Below the pieces are notes generated by a model. The model made no database searches. It was not told the DNA's origin and saw nothing but the letters and a program-made list of their open reading frames with translations. A stretch of DNA of 64,000 nt from Rhizobacter sp. AJA081-3 (lineage in GTDB: Bacteria; Pseudomonadota; Gammaproteobacteria; Burkholderiales; Burkholderiaceae_C). Each line of letters opens with the position of its first letter. Position 1 is the first letter of the stretch. Shown here in pieces: positions 39,692 through 47,345 of this stretch. A program made the position numbers and the translations under genes. The stretch lies in contig NZ_CP059067.1 of the NCBI RefSeq assembly GCF_017795745.1, positions 1,922,001 to 1,986,000 on the forward strand. The letters are read 5' to 3'.

Positions 39692-41149
39692 ATGTCTGAG
39701 ACTCCAGCCACCGCGTCGGGGGCCGCGTCCCCCGATGCGGCCGGCGAGATTGTTTCGCTGTATGCCGCGCACCAGAAGATCTACGCGCGGGCCGTCAGTG
39801 GCTGGTTCTCGACGTGGCGGTGGGCGCTTGTCTGGGGCACCCAGATCCTCTTCTACGGCCTGCCCTGGCTGCAGTGGAATGATCGCCAGGCGGTGCTCTT
39901 CGACCTCGGCGCCCGCCGTTTCTACATCGGCGGCCTGGTCCTGCACCCGCAGGACTTCATCTACCTCACCGGGCTGCTGATCGTCTCGGCCTACGGGCTG
40001 TTCCTGTTCACCGCGGTGGCGGGGCGGCTGTGGTGCGGCTATGCGTGCCCGCAGACCGTCTACACCGAGATCTTCATGTGGTTCGAGAACCGCATCGAGG
40101 GCGATCGTGCCAAGCGCATGAAGCTCGATGCGGGGCCCTGGAACGGCCAGAAGCTGCTGCGAAAGGGCGGCAAGCAGTTCGTCTGGCTCGCCTTCGGGCT
40201 GTGGACGGGTTTCACCTTCGTCGGCTACTTCACCCCGATCCGCACTCTGGCCGCCGAGGCGGCGACGCTCGGCTTCGGCCCGTGGGAATGGTTCTGGATT
40301 CTGTTCTACGGCTTCGCCACCTACGGCAACGCCGGCTACATGCGCGAGCAGGTCTGCAAGTACATGTGCCCGTACGCGCGCTTCCAGAGCGCGATGTTCG
40401 ATCACGACACGATGATCATCAGCTACGACACCGCGCGCGGCGAGCCGCGCGGTTCGCGGCCGCGATCGGCCCCGCATGCGTCTCTGGCGCAGCTTGGCAA
40501 GGGTGAGTGCATCGACTGTTCCTTGTGCGTGCAGGTCTGCCCGACCGGCATCGACATCCGCAAGGGCCTGCAGTACGAGTGCATCGGCTGTGCTGCCTGC
40601 ATCGACGTGTGCGACAGCGTGATGGACAAGATGAGCTATCCGCGCGGCCTGATCCGCTACGCCACGCAGAACGGCATCGACAAGGGCTGGGACAAGGCGC
40701 AGATGCTGCGGCGCGTGCTGCGACCGCGCGTGCTCGTCTACACCGCCATCCTGATCCTCATCCTCACGGCCTTCGGTGCCAGCCTGATGCTGCGCACGCC
40801 GTTCCGTGTCGACGTGGTTCGCGATCGCGGTGCGCTGGCCCGCCTGGTGGAAGACGGCCGCATCGAGAACGTCTACCGCCTGCAGGTGATGAACGGCACG
40901 GAGGCGCCGCAGCGCTTCCGCATCGAGGTGGACGGCCTGAAGGGTGCCATCATTGCGGGCAAGTCGCTGGTCGAGGTCGGTTCCACCGAATCGCGCTGGG
41001 TGGCGGTGAGCGTCCAGGTGCCGCCGGAAACGGCCGGTTCGCTGGGAGCCGGCGCGCACCCGATGCGGTTCAACATCACGCGCTTGCCGGATGCATCCGG
41101 CGGCGAGATTTCCGTGCACGAGAAGTCGACCTTCGTCGTGCCGCGCTGA
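39692..41149 (+). CDS. ccoG: cbb3 assembly iron-sulfur membrane protein CcoG (RdxA/FixG)
   Basis: 485 aa with five or so membrane helices and two 4Fe-4S ferredoxin motifs (CIDCSLCVQVCP and CIGCAACIDVCD, ~271-310), plus the CGYACPQTVYTEIF and CKYMCPYARFQ motifs of the family. It acts in copper delivery and reduction for cbb3 maturation. The C-terminal ~150 residues form an Ig-like periplasmic domain. It starts 8 bases after ccoP. Confidence 0.96.
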   Translation: MSETPATASGAASPDAAGEIVSLYAAHQKIYARAVSGWFSTWRWALVWGTQILFYGLPWLQWNDRQAVLFDLGARRFYIGGLVLHPQDFIYLTGLLIVSAYGLFLFTAVAGRLWCGYACPQTVYTEIFMWFENRIEGDRAKRMKLDAGPWNGQKLLRKGGKQFVWLAFGLWTGFTFVGYFTPIRTLAAEAATLGFGPWEWFWILFYGFATYGNAGYMREQVCKYMCPYARFQSAMFDHDTMIISYDTARGEPRGSRPRSAPHASLAQLGKGECIDCSLCVQVCPTGIDIRKGLQYECIGCAACIDVCDSVMDKMSYPRGLIRYATQNGIDKGWDKAQMLRRVLRPRVLVYTAILILILTAFGASLMLRTPFRVDVVRDRGALARLVEDGRIENVYRLQVMNGTEAPQRFRIEVDGLKGAIIAGKSLVEVGSTESRWVAVSVQVPPETAGSLGAGAHPMRFNITRLPDASGGEISVHEKSTFVVPR

Positions 41150-41167
41150 ACACACAAGGACTGAACC

Positions 41168-41416
41168 ATGCAGAACAAGCCGATCCCTTGGTACAAGTTT
41201 CCGATGGTGTGGCTGGTGGTCGGCGGTCCGCTGTCGGTGGTCATTGCCAGCCTGGCCACCGCGGTGGTGGCCTGGAAGCACATCGACCCGGTGATCGCCA
41301 CCACGCCGCAGGGCGAACTGCGCGCCGCCGACGACGTGGCGGCCAAAGTCAGCCCGAAGGATGCGCTGGCGCCCGCCATGCAGGGCCGCAACCACGCAGC
41401 GTCACCGCAGCGCTGA
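41168..41416 (+). CDS. Small FixH-like membrane protein
   Basis: 82 aa with one N-terminal helix (KFPMVWLVVGGPLSVVIASLATAVVAW, ~10-36) followed by a short periplasmic tail (IDPVIATTPQGELRAADDVAAKVSP). WYKFPMVWLVVGGPLSVVIA resembles the start of FixH/CcoH proteins, but the usual ~100-residue periplasmic domain is missing. Between ccoG and a 93-aa membrane protein, it is probably the cbb3 assembly factor CcoH in short form; not certain. Confidence 0.72.
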   Translation: MQNKPIPWYKFPMVWLVVGGPLSVVIASLATAVVAWKHIDPVIATTPQGELRAADDVAAKVSPKDALAPAMQGRNHAASPQR

Positions 41417-41417
41417 G

Positions 41418-41699
41418 ATGCACATCCCGGGGGCGGTCTTGAAGCAGCGTGCGCTGACCATTCTCTGGCCCGCCTTCCTGATGGCCGGTGTGCTGGAGAT
41501 GCTGATCTTCGTGGTCGTCGATCCGGGCGACCTGCACTGGTTCGGTGGCGAGGCGCTGAACTGGTCCAACCAGGCGGTCTACACCGTCACCTTCCTGATC
41601 TTCTGGGCGGTCATCGCGACCGCCGGGGCGCTCACGGCGCTGCTGGACGCGAGCCCGGAAGAGATCAACGCCGACCGCGGCCGCAGCTGGCCGCGCTGA
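41418..41699 (+). CDS. Small two-helix membrane protein of the cbb3 cluster
   Basis: 93 aa with two predicted membrane helices (ALTILWPAFLMAGVLEMLIFVVV, ~11-33, and AVYTVTFLIFWAVIATAGALTALL, ~52-75) joined by a short periplasmic loop DPGDLHWFGGEALNWSN. It starts 1 base after the FixH-like stop, so it is translated with it. I do not recognise a named family. Its position suggests a part in cbb3 assembly. It ends 12 bases before the fnr gene on the opposite strand. Confidence 0.75.
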   Translation: MHIPGAVLKQRALTILWPAFLMAGVLEMLIFVVVDPGDLHWFGGEALNWSNQAVYTVTFLIFWAVIATAGALTALLDASPEEINADRGRSWPR

Positions 41700-41711
41700 G
41701 CGGGCAGATCT

Positions 41712-42515
41712 TCAGCAGGCGGTGCTGCTGATCAGCTGGCGCAGACCGGCTTCGTCGAGGATGCGGATGTGGCGCTGCTTGACCTCGAGCAGGCCATCGT
41801 CCTGGAACTTCGAGAAGGTGCGGCTCACGGTTTCCAGCTTGAGGCCGAGGTAGCTGCCGATCTCTTCGCGCGTCATGCGCAAGATGAGCGACGAGGCCGA
41901 GAAACCGCGCGCCTGCAGCCGCTGCGTCAAGTTGAGCAGGAAGGCGGCCAGACGCTCCTCCGCGCGCATGCTGCCCAGCAGCAGCATCATCCCGTGGTCG
42001 CGAACGATCTCGCGGCTCATGATCTTGTGGAACTGGTGCTGCAGCGGCGTGAAGTCGCGCGACAGCTCCTCGAGTTGCCCGAACGGGATCACGCAGACCT
42101 GCGAGTCTTCCAGCGCGATCGCATCGCAGTTGTGGCGGTCGTGGCTGATGCCGTCCAGCCCGAGCAATTCGCCGGCCATCTGGAAGCCGGTGACCTGGTC
42201 GCGGCCGTCTTCCGAGGAGACGCAGGTCTTGAAGAACCCGGTGCGCACCGCGTAGAGCGACTGGAACGAGTCGCCGGTGCGGAACAGTGCGTCGCCGCGG
42301 GTCACCGAGCGGCGCTTGGCCACCAGTTCGTCGAGCCGCTCGAGATCGGGGTCGGACAGGCCGACCGGCAGGCACAGCTCACGCAGGTTGCAGTTCGAGC
42401 AAGCCACCTTGAACGCATCGGCGCGGATCGGCACGACATGGGGCAGGGCCGACCGCGGAGCGGACTCGGAATCGTGGCCGATGGCGGGCTGATCGTGAGC
42501 ATGCGACGCGGTCAT
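41712..42515 (-). CDS. fnr: Oxygen-sensing FNR-type transcriptional regulator
   Basis: 267 aa. It has the four cysteines needed for an oxygen-labile 4Fe-4S cluster: 39, 42 and 48 (CSNCNLREL-C) and 130 (HNCDAIAL). The regulatory barrel follows, then a long dimer helix and a winged helix with recognition sequence EIGSYLGLKLETVSRTF (~218-234) holding the E-x-x-S-R residues (228, 231, 232) that read TTGAT. Cytoplasmic. It is divergent from hemN with a near-exact FNR box between them, so autoregulation is likely, and the ccoN box is a probable target. FnrL-type in Burkholderiales. Confidence 0.95.
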   Translation of the reverse strand: MTASHAHDQPAIGHDSESAPRSALPHVVPIRADAFKVACSNCNLRELCLPVGLSDPDLERLDELVAKRRSVTRGDALFRTGDSFQSLYAVRTGFFKTCVSSEDGRDQVTGFQMAGELLGLDGISHDRHNCDAIALEDSQVCVIPFGQLEELSRDFTPLQHQFHKIMSREIVRDHGMMLLLGSMRAEERLAAFLLNLTQRLQARGFSASSLILRMTREEIGSYLGLKLETVSRTFSKFQDDGLLEVKQRHIRILDEAGLRQLISSTAC

Positions 42516-42578
42516 GTACGGCGATTCGGAGTGGTGGTGCGCATGGAATTATTGTCCGGTTCGCCAACTGAACCGCTG

Positions 42579-42592
42579 TTGATGCACGTCAA
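42579..42592. promoter_or_regulatory. FNR box between fnr and hemN
   Basis: TTGATGCACGTCAA, one base off the TTGAT-N4-ATCAA consensus (G for A). Its centre is about 43 bases before the hemN start and 70 before fnr. It could activate hemN and regulate fnr itself. Confidence 0.8.
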
Positions 42593-42627
42593 GTCGCCGG
42601 GCGCGGGTCGCGGCACAGTCTTGGACC

Positions 42628-44040
42628 ATGCTGACCACCACACACACCGAGCGCCCTGTCGTGACCGAAGAGCTGCTGCGACGGCTCGACGTGAATGGGC
42701 CACGCTACACCTCGTACCCGACAGCCGACCGTTTTGTCGACGCCTTCGGGCCCGACGACTACGCGCGCGCGCTGAGCCAGCGTGCCGAAGGCGCGGGCGT
42801 GATCGGCGGCGCGAGTCCGCTGTCCGTCTATGTGCACATCCCTTTCTGCGAGTCGCTGTGCTATTACTGCGGCTGCAACAAGGTCATCACGAAGCACCAT
42901 GAGCGCGCGGGCGAGTACCTCGACGCCCTCGAGAAGGAAATCGCGCTGCACGTCGACCGGCTCGGTGCTGGCCAGACCGTGTCGCAGCTGCATTTCGGCG
43001 GCGGCTCGCCGACCTTCCTGAGCGATGCGGAGCTCTCCCGCCTGATGGGCACGCTGCGCCAGGCCTTCCGCCTTGCGCCGGAAGCCGAGAACTCGATCGA
43101 GGTCGACCCCCGCACCGTGAACTCCGAGCGGCTCTCGCACCTGCGCGAGATCGGCTTCAACCGGCTGAGCTTCGGCGTGCAGGATTTCGATACCGCGGTT
43201 CAACAGGCCGTGCATCGCATCCAGAGCCGCGAGAGCGTTGCCGCGCTGATGGAGTCTGCACGCGCACTCGGTTTCGAGTCCACCAACGTGGACCTGATCT
43301 ATGGCCTGCCCAAGCAGACGCCGGAGTCGCTGCGTCGTACCGTCGAGCAGGTGGCGGAACTGCGCCCAGAGCGCATCGCGCTGTACTCGTACGCTCACCT
43401 GCCGCAACGCTTCAAGCCGCAGCGCCGTATCGACTCCGCGGCGCTGCCGCCCGCAGCCGACAAGGTGACGATGCTGTCCAACTCCATCGCGGGGTTCGTG
43501 GGGCACGGCTACCAGTACATCGGCATGGACCACTTCGCGCTGCCTGGCGACTCGCTGGCGGTTGCCAAGCGCCAGGGCCGGCTGCATCGCAACTTCCAGG
43601 GCTACAGCACGCAGCCCGACTGCGACCTGATCGCGCTGGGCGTGTCGTCCATCGGGCGCGTGGGGGCCACCTACAGCCAGAATGCCAAGACCCTTCCGGA
43701 GTACTACGACGCGGTGAACCAGGGCCAGTTCCCGATCGTGCGCGGCCTGGCGCTGACGCGCGAGGATCTGCTGCGCCGCGCGGTCATCATGGCCATCATG
43801 TGCCAGGGAAGGCTGGAGTTCGAGTCGATCGAACTGGCCCACCTGATCGACGTGCGCAAGCATTTCGCCACCGAGCTCGAGCAATTGCGCGCGTTGCAGG
43901 AGTCCGGGCTGGTGGTCATCGAGCCGTCGTCCGTGCAGGTCACCGCGCTGGGTTGGTACTTCATCCGCAGCGTCGCGATGGTGTTCGACAAGCACTTGCA
44001 GGCGGACCGCACGCGGGAGCGCTTTTCGCGCATCATCTGA
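42628..44040 (+). CDS. hemN: Oxygen-independent coproporphyrinogen III oxidase
   Basis: 470-aa radical SAM enzyme that makes protoporphyrinogen IX without oxygen. The cluster motif CESLCYYCGCNK (~72-83) is CxxxCxxC, and FGGGSPTFL follows. The N-terminal YTSYPTADRF is the HemN signature, separating it from HemW. Needed for haem supply to cbb3 oxidase at low oxygen. It is under the FNR box and precedes a TauE/SafE-like gene by 3 bases. Confidence 0.96.
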   Translation: MLTTTHTERPVVTEELLRRLDVNGPRYTSYPTADRFVDAFGPDDYARALSQRAEGAGVIGGASPLSVYVHIPFCESLCYYCGCNKVITKHHERAGEYLDALEKEIALHVDRLGAGQTVSQLHFGGGSPTFLSDAELSRLMGTLRQAFRLAPEAENSIEVDPRTVNSERLSHLREIGFNRLSFGVQDFDTAVQQAVHRIQSRESVAALMESARALGFESTNVDLIYGLPKQTPESLRRTVEQVAELRPERIALYSYAHLPQRFKPQRRIDSAALPPAADKVTMLSNSIAGFVGHGYQYIGMDHFALPGDSLAVAKRQGRLHRNFQGYSTQPDCDLIALGVSSIGRVGATYSQNAKTLPEYYDAVNQGQFPIVRGLALTREDLLRRAVIMAIMCQGRLEFESIELAHLIDVRKHFATELEQLRALQESGLVVIEPSSVQVTALGWYFIRSVAMVFDKHLQADRTRERFSRII

Positions 44041-44043
44041 GGC

Positions 44044-44745
44044 ATGAACACTGCGCTCGCCGCCACCGCCCTGCTGATGGGGCTGGCCGGAGCACCGCAC
44101 TGCGCGGCGATGTGCGGCGCGGCTTGCGCCGGCATCGTGCGCTCCTGCCACGGTGCAGCGGGGCACGCGAGTTCAGTCGCCTTCCACTTCACGCGCCTGG
44201 CCGGATACGCCGCCGGCGGTGCGCTGGCCGCGGGCAGCGTCTCCTGGCTGGCCACTCAGGGCGCACAGGTGGCGCTGCTGCGTCCGTTGTGGACGCTCTT
44301 CCAGGTCGCCGCGCTCGCGCTGGGACTGTGGCTGCTGATCGCCGGGCGCCAGCCTGGCTGGGTCGATAATTTCCGGGTTCGTGCGACCAGTGCGGCGCAG
44401 ACAGGCCGGCAGGTCATCTGGCTGCAGGGTCCGGCCGGCGCCGCGGCCGCTGGCTCGATGTGGGTGGCCCTGCCTTGCGGGTTGCTGCAATCGGCGCTGG
44501 TCGTGTCGGCGCTCGGCTCAGGGCCGTTGGATGGTGCCGTGCTGATGGCCTTGTTCGCCGCAGGCTCCAGCCTCGGGCTGCTGCTCGGGCCGAGCCTGTG
44601 GCTCAGCCTGGCGGGCCGCCATGCCGGTCAGGCGCAGGTCTGGTCCGTGCGCCTGGCCGGGCTGATGCTCGCGGGGGCCTCTGCCTGGGCGCTCGCGCAT
44701 GGTCTGGCCACGGCGATGGGCAGCGATTTCTGCCTGCCGTTCTGA
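44044..44745 (+). CDS. Sulfite exporter TauE/SafE-like (UreH-type) membrane protein
   Basis: 233 aa with about six membrane helices. GLAGAPHCAAMCG at ~13-25 is the conserved motif of the UreH/DsbD-like branch of TauE/SafE proteins, often found near cbb3 and copper genes. It may move copper or another metal for oxidase assembly, or serve in redox transfer; the family's substrate is not settled. It starts 3 bases after hemN, so is co-transcribed. The 3' end precedes a hairpin. Confidence 0.83.
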   Translation: MNTALAATALLMGLAGAPHCAAMCGAACAGIVRSCHGAAGHASSVAFHFTRLAGYAAGGALAAGSVSWLATQGAQVALLRPLWTLFQVAALALGLWLLIAGRQPGWVDNFRVRATSAAQTGRQVIWLQGPAGAAAAGSMWVALPCGLLQSALVVSALGSGPLDGAVLMALFAAGSSLGLLLGPSLWLSLAGRHAGQAQVWSVRLAGLMLAGASAWALAHGLATAMGSDFCLPF

Positions 44746-44781
44746 CACACGTCGAATCGATTCCAGCGCCTGCAAACACAA

Positions 44782-44805
44782 ACGCCCGGTGCAAGCACCG
44801 GGCGT
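44782..44805. terminator. Hairpin between TauE-like gene and Ala/Lys-rich gene
   Basis: ACGCCCGGT pairs with ACCGGGCGT around GCAAGC. It lies between convergent genes; no strong T-run follows on the plus strand, and TTTGTGTTTG follows on the minus strand. Confidence 0.68.
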
Positions 44806-44862
44806 CTGGTCCGGACCGAGGCCCGGCGATTCAGCAAGCCGGCTTGTGCCGGCCCGGCTGAA

Positions 44863-45051
44863 TTACTTCGAGGCAGCCTTTTCGGCGGGCTTCGCAGCAG
44901 CCTTCTCGGCAGGCTTCGCAGCAGCCTTGTCGTCCTTCTTGGCAGCGGCGGAAGCAGCCGGCTTGGCGGCTTCGGCGGGCTTGTCGGCGGCGTACACGCC
45001 GGCAGCGAAGAAGGCGGCGGTCAGGGCGGCGAGGAGCTTCGTCATTTTCAT
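44863..45051 (-). CDS. Small Ala/Lys-rich exported protein
   Basis: 62 aa (60 if the second ATG is used). A Sec signal peptide (KLLAALTAAFFAAGVYAA, ~5-22) precedes a 40-residue basic, low-complexity region containing three AAKPAEKAA-like repeats. Mature size is about 4 kDa. Proteins of this type are frequent in Burkholderiales and usually unannotated; the sequence resembles short histone-H1-like lysine-rich repeats but the signal peptide argues for export. AAAGG lies close to the first ATG and better spaced for the second. A perfect palindrome sits just upstream. Confidence 0.72.
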   Translation of the reverse strand: MKMTKLLAALTAAFFAAGVYAADKPAEAAKPAASAAAKKDDKAAAKPAEKAAAKPAEKAASK

Positions 45052-45067
45052 TTACCTTTTGTTGAGA

Positions 45068-45079
45068 GTTGGATCCAAC
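45068..45079 (-). promoter_or_regulatory. Palindrome in leader of the Ala/Lys-rich gene
   Basis: GTTGGATCCAAC, a 12-base perfect palindrome, 16 bases before the start codon. It could be an operator; it has no loop, so an RNA hairpin would be weak. No regulator can be named. Confidence 0.3.
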
Positions 45080-45196
45080 CTCCATCGGGAGGCTTGGCGA
45101 CAACGGGTGCCGATGTCAGTCGGTTGACAGACGTGCTGAACTAGAATTCCCGCTTCCGATCCCGACCCTGCAACGCCACGAGCGGAGCCACTCCCC

Positions 45197-46450
45197 ATGT
45201 ACCAACACATCAAGGTGCCCGCAGGCGGGCAGAAGATCACCGTCAACGCCGACTACTCGTTGAACGTGCCCTCGAACCCGATCATTCCGTACATCGAAGG
45301 TGACGGCACCGGCTTCGACATCACGCCGGTCATGATCAAGGTTGTCGACGCGGCGGTGGCGAAGGCCTACGGCGGCAAGCGGCAGATCCACTGGATGGAG
45401 ATCTACGCCGGCGAGAAGGCCACCAAGGTGTACGGCCCGGACGTCTGGCTTCCCGCCGAGTCGCTGGAGGTGCTGCGCGAGTACGTGGTCTCGATCAAGG
45501 GCCCGCTGACCACCCCGGTGGGTGGCGGCATCCGTTCGCTGAACGTGGCGCTGCGCCAGGAACTCGACCTGTACGTCTGCCTGCGCCCGGTGCAGTACTT
45601 CAAGGGTGTTCCGTCGCCGGTGAAGGAGCCCGAGAAGACCAACATGGTGATCTTCCGCGAGAACTCGGAAGACATCTACGCCGGCATCGAGTACGAAGCC
45701 GAGTCAGACAAGGCGAAGAAGCTCATCAAGTTCCTGATCGACGAGATGGGCGTCAAGAAGATCCGTTTCCCGAACACGTCGGGCATCGGCATCAAGCCGG
45801 TCTCGCGCGAAGGCACCGAGCGCCTGGTGCGCAAGGCGATCCAGTACGCGATCGACAACGACAAGCCCAACGTGACCATCGTGCACAAGGGCAACATCAT
45901 GAAGTTCACGGAAGGCGGCTTCCGTGACTGGTCGTACGCGCTGGCGCAGCGTGAGTTCGGCGCCGAACTGATCGACGGCGGCCCGTGGTGCAAGTTCAAG
46001 AACCCGAAGACGGGGAAGGACATCATCGTCAAGGACAGCATCGCCGACGCCTTCCTGCAGCAGATCCTGCTGCGCCCGGCCGAGTACTCGGTGATCGCCA
46101 CGCTGAACCTGAACGGCGACTACATCTCCGACGCGCTGGCCGCGCAGGTCGGCGGTATCGGTATCGCCCCCGGCGCCAACCTGTCCGACTCGGTGGCCTG
46201 CTTCGAGGCGACGCACGGCACCGCGCCGAAGTACGCCGGCAAGGACTACGTCAACCCGGGTTCCGAGATCCTCTCTGCCGAGATGATGCTGCGCCACATG
46301 GGCTGGACCGAAGCCGCCGACCGCATCATCAGTTCGATGGAGAAGTCGATTGCCTCGAAGAAGGTGACCTACGACTTCGCTCGCCTGATGGAAGGTGCGA
46401 CCCAGGTGTCCTGCTCGGGCTTCGGGCAGGTCATGATCGACCACATGTGA
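45197..46450 (+). CDS. icd: NADP-dependent isocitrate dehydrogenase
   Basis: 417-aa TCA-cycle enzyme of the E. coli type. Substrate residues are seen in [17 protein letters not shown] (phosphorylatable Ser ~110) and [22 protein letters not shown] specificity residues appear in [15 protein letters not shown] (Lys, Tyr). The N-terminus and length match the bacterial homodimeric form. The gene is followed by a good terminator, so it is monocistronic. Confidence 0.97.
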   Translation: MYQHIKVPAGGQKITVNADYSLNVPSNPIIPYIEGDGTGFDITPVMIKVVDAAVAKAYGGKRQIHWMEIYAGEKATKVYGPDVWLPAESLEVLREYVVSIKGPLTTPVGGGIRSLNVALRQELDLYVCLRPVQYFKGVPSPVKEPEKTNMVIFRENSEDIYAGIEYEAESDKAKKLIKFLIDEMGVKKIRFPNTSGIGIKPVSREGTERLVRKAIQYAIDNDKPNVTIVHKGNIMKFTEGGFRDWSYALAQREFGAELIDGGPWCKFKNPKTGKDIIVKDSIADAFLQQILLRPAEYSVIATLNLNGDYISDALAAQVGGIGIAPGANLSDSVACFEATHGTAPKYAGKDYVNPGSEILSAEMMLRHMGWTEAADRIISSMEKSIASKKVTYDFARLMEGATQVSCSGFGQVMIDHM

Positions 46451-46487
46451 ATCGGCCGAGCGGGCCTCCGGCCCGCCCCGGAACGAC

Positions 46488-46511
46488 AAAGGCCCGCTTT
46501 CGCGGGCCTTT
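46488..46511. terminator. Bidirectional intrinsic terminator after icd
   Basis: 10-bp stem AAAGGCCCGC / GCGGGCCTTT with TTTC loop; the plus strand continues TTGCTTT. It lies between convergent icd and the cold-shock gene. Confidence 0.9.
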
Positions 46512-46532
46512 TGCTTTCGAGCCGAGAGAGTG

Positions 46533-46787
46533 TCAGCGGCTCGATTCGGTCAGATCGGCGGCATTGGCAGGCTGAGTCTCGCTCTCCACCGGCGCGATGT
46601 TCTGGGCCAGTTGGCCCTTCGGGCCCTGCACCAGTTCGAAGCGCACCTTGCTGCCTTGCTTGAGGGTGCGGAAGCCTTCCATCTGGATGGCCGAAAAGTG
46701 TGCGAAGACATCGTCACCACCGCCGTCGGGTTCGATGAACCCGAAACCCTTCGCGTCGTTGAACCACTTCACGGTGCCGGTGGGCAT
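46533..46787 (-). CDS. Cold-shock domain protein (CspA family)
   Basis: 84 aa: the cold-shock domain ([31 protein letters not shown], with RNP1 KGFGFI and RNP2 VFAHF) plus a ~15-residue C-terminal tail rich in Ala, Glu and Ser. It is a single-stranded RNA/DNA chaperone. AAGGAG precedes the ATG at a good distance. The predicted promoter gives a leader of only about 20 bases, unlike the long cold-sensing leader of E. coli cspA, so it may be constitutive or growth-phase controlled. Confidence 0.95.
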   Translation of the reverse strand: MPTGTVKWFNDAKGFGFIEPDGGGDDVFAHFSAIQMEGFRTLKQGSKVRFELVQGPKGQLAQNIAPVESETQPANAADLTESSR

Positions 46788-46814
46788 GTCGTTTCTCCTT
46801 CGAGACAGAAGGGA

Positions 46815-46843
46815 ATTTTCGACCGGGCGTCGCAGCGTGTCAA
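46815..46843 (-). promoter_or_regulatory. Sigma-70-like promoter for the cold-shock gene
   Basis: On the minus strand TTGACA (46843-46838), 17-base spacer, GAAAAT (46820-46815). Exact -35 and a 4/6 -10 with ideal spacing. Transcription would start about 20 bases before the ATG at 46787. Confidence 0.6.
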
Positions 46844-46985
46844 GGAAGCCACAATCCGTGGTCGATAGTCGCGCGGCGAAAACGGGCGGTGCTTGCCGTT
46901 CTTTTCCGTGCACTTGTGATCTTCGGGCATGGCGCAATATCCAATGCCATGGATGGGTTGGCCGTCAACTCGATAGAATGTTTTC

Positions 46986-47345
46986 ATGCCCGACGAAACA
47001 CCTCCGACACCGCCCCTGCCGCCCGGCAAGGGTGGCGCGCCCGACGACGGGCAAGGAGCGGTCGTCGTCGAGCGACGCACGGCACGGACGAAGCCGCCGC
47101 GCATGTACCAGGTGGTGCTCCTGAACGACGACTACACCCCCATGGAGTTCGTCGTGATGGTTTTGCAGGAATACTTCAAACGCGACCTCGAAACCGCGAC
47201 CCAGATCATGTTGAAGATTCACCATGAGGGTCGAGGCGTCTGCGGCGTCTATTCCAAAGATGTCGCCGCGACCAAGGTTGAACTGGTGTTGGCTGCCGCA
47301 AGGCGCGGTGGCCACCCGTTGCAGTGCATTATGGAGGCCGCATGA
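46986..47345 (+). CDS. clpS: ClpS, N-degron adaptor for ClpA
   Basis: 119 aa with a ~38-residue Pro/Gly-rich flexible start, then the ClpS core ([48 protein letters not shown]) with the [10 protein letters not shown] degron-binding segment. It hands N-end-rule substrates to ClpAP. Its stop overlaps the clpA start by 4 bases (ATGA). Confidence 0.96.
   Translation: MPDETPPTPPLPPGKGGAPDDGQGAVVVERRTARTKPPRMYQVVLLNDDYTPMEFVVMVLQEYFKRDLETATQIMLKIHHEGRGVCGVYSKDVAATKVELVLAAARRGGHPLQCIMEAA

Noticed and set aside
45124-45147. TTGACA with TAGAAT before icd as a promoter
   Set aside because: The spacer is only 12 bases, too short for a sigma-70 promoter.
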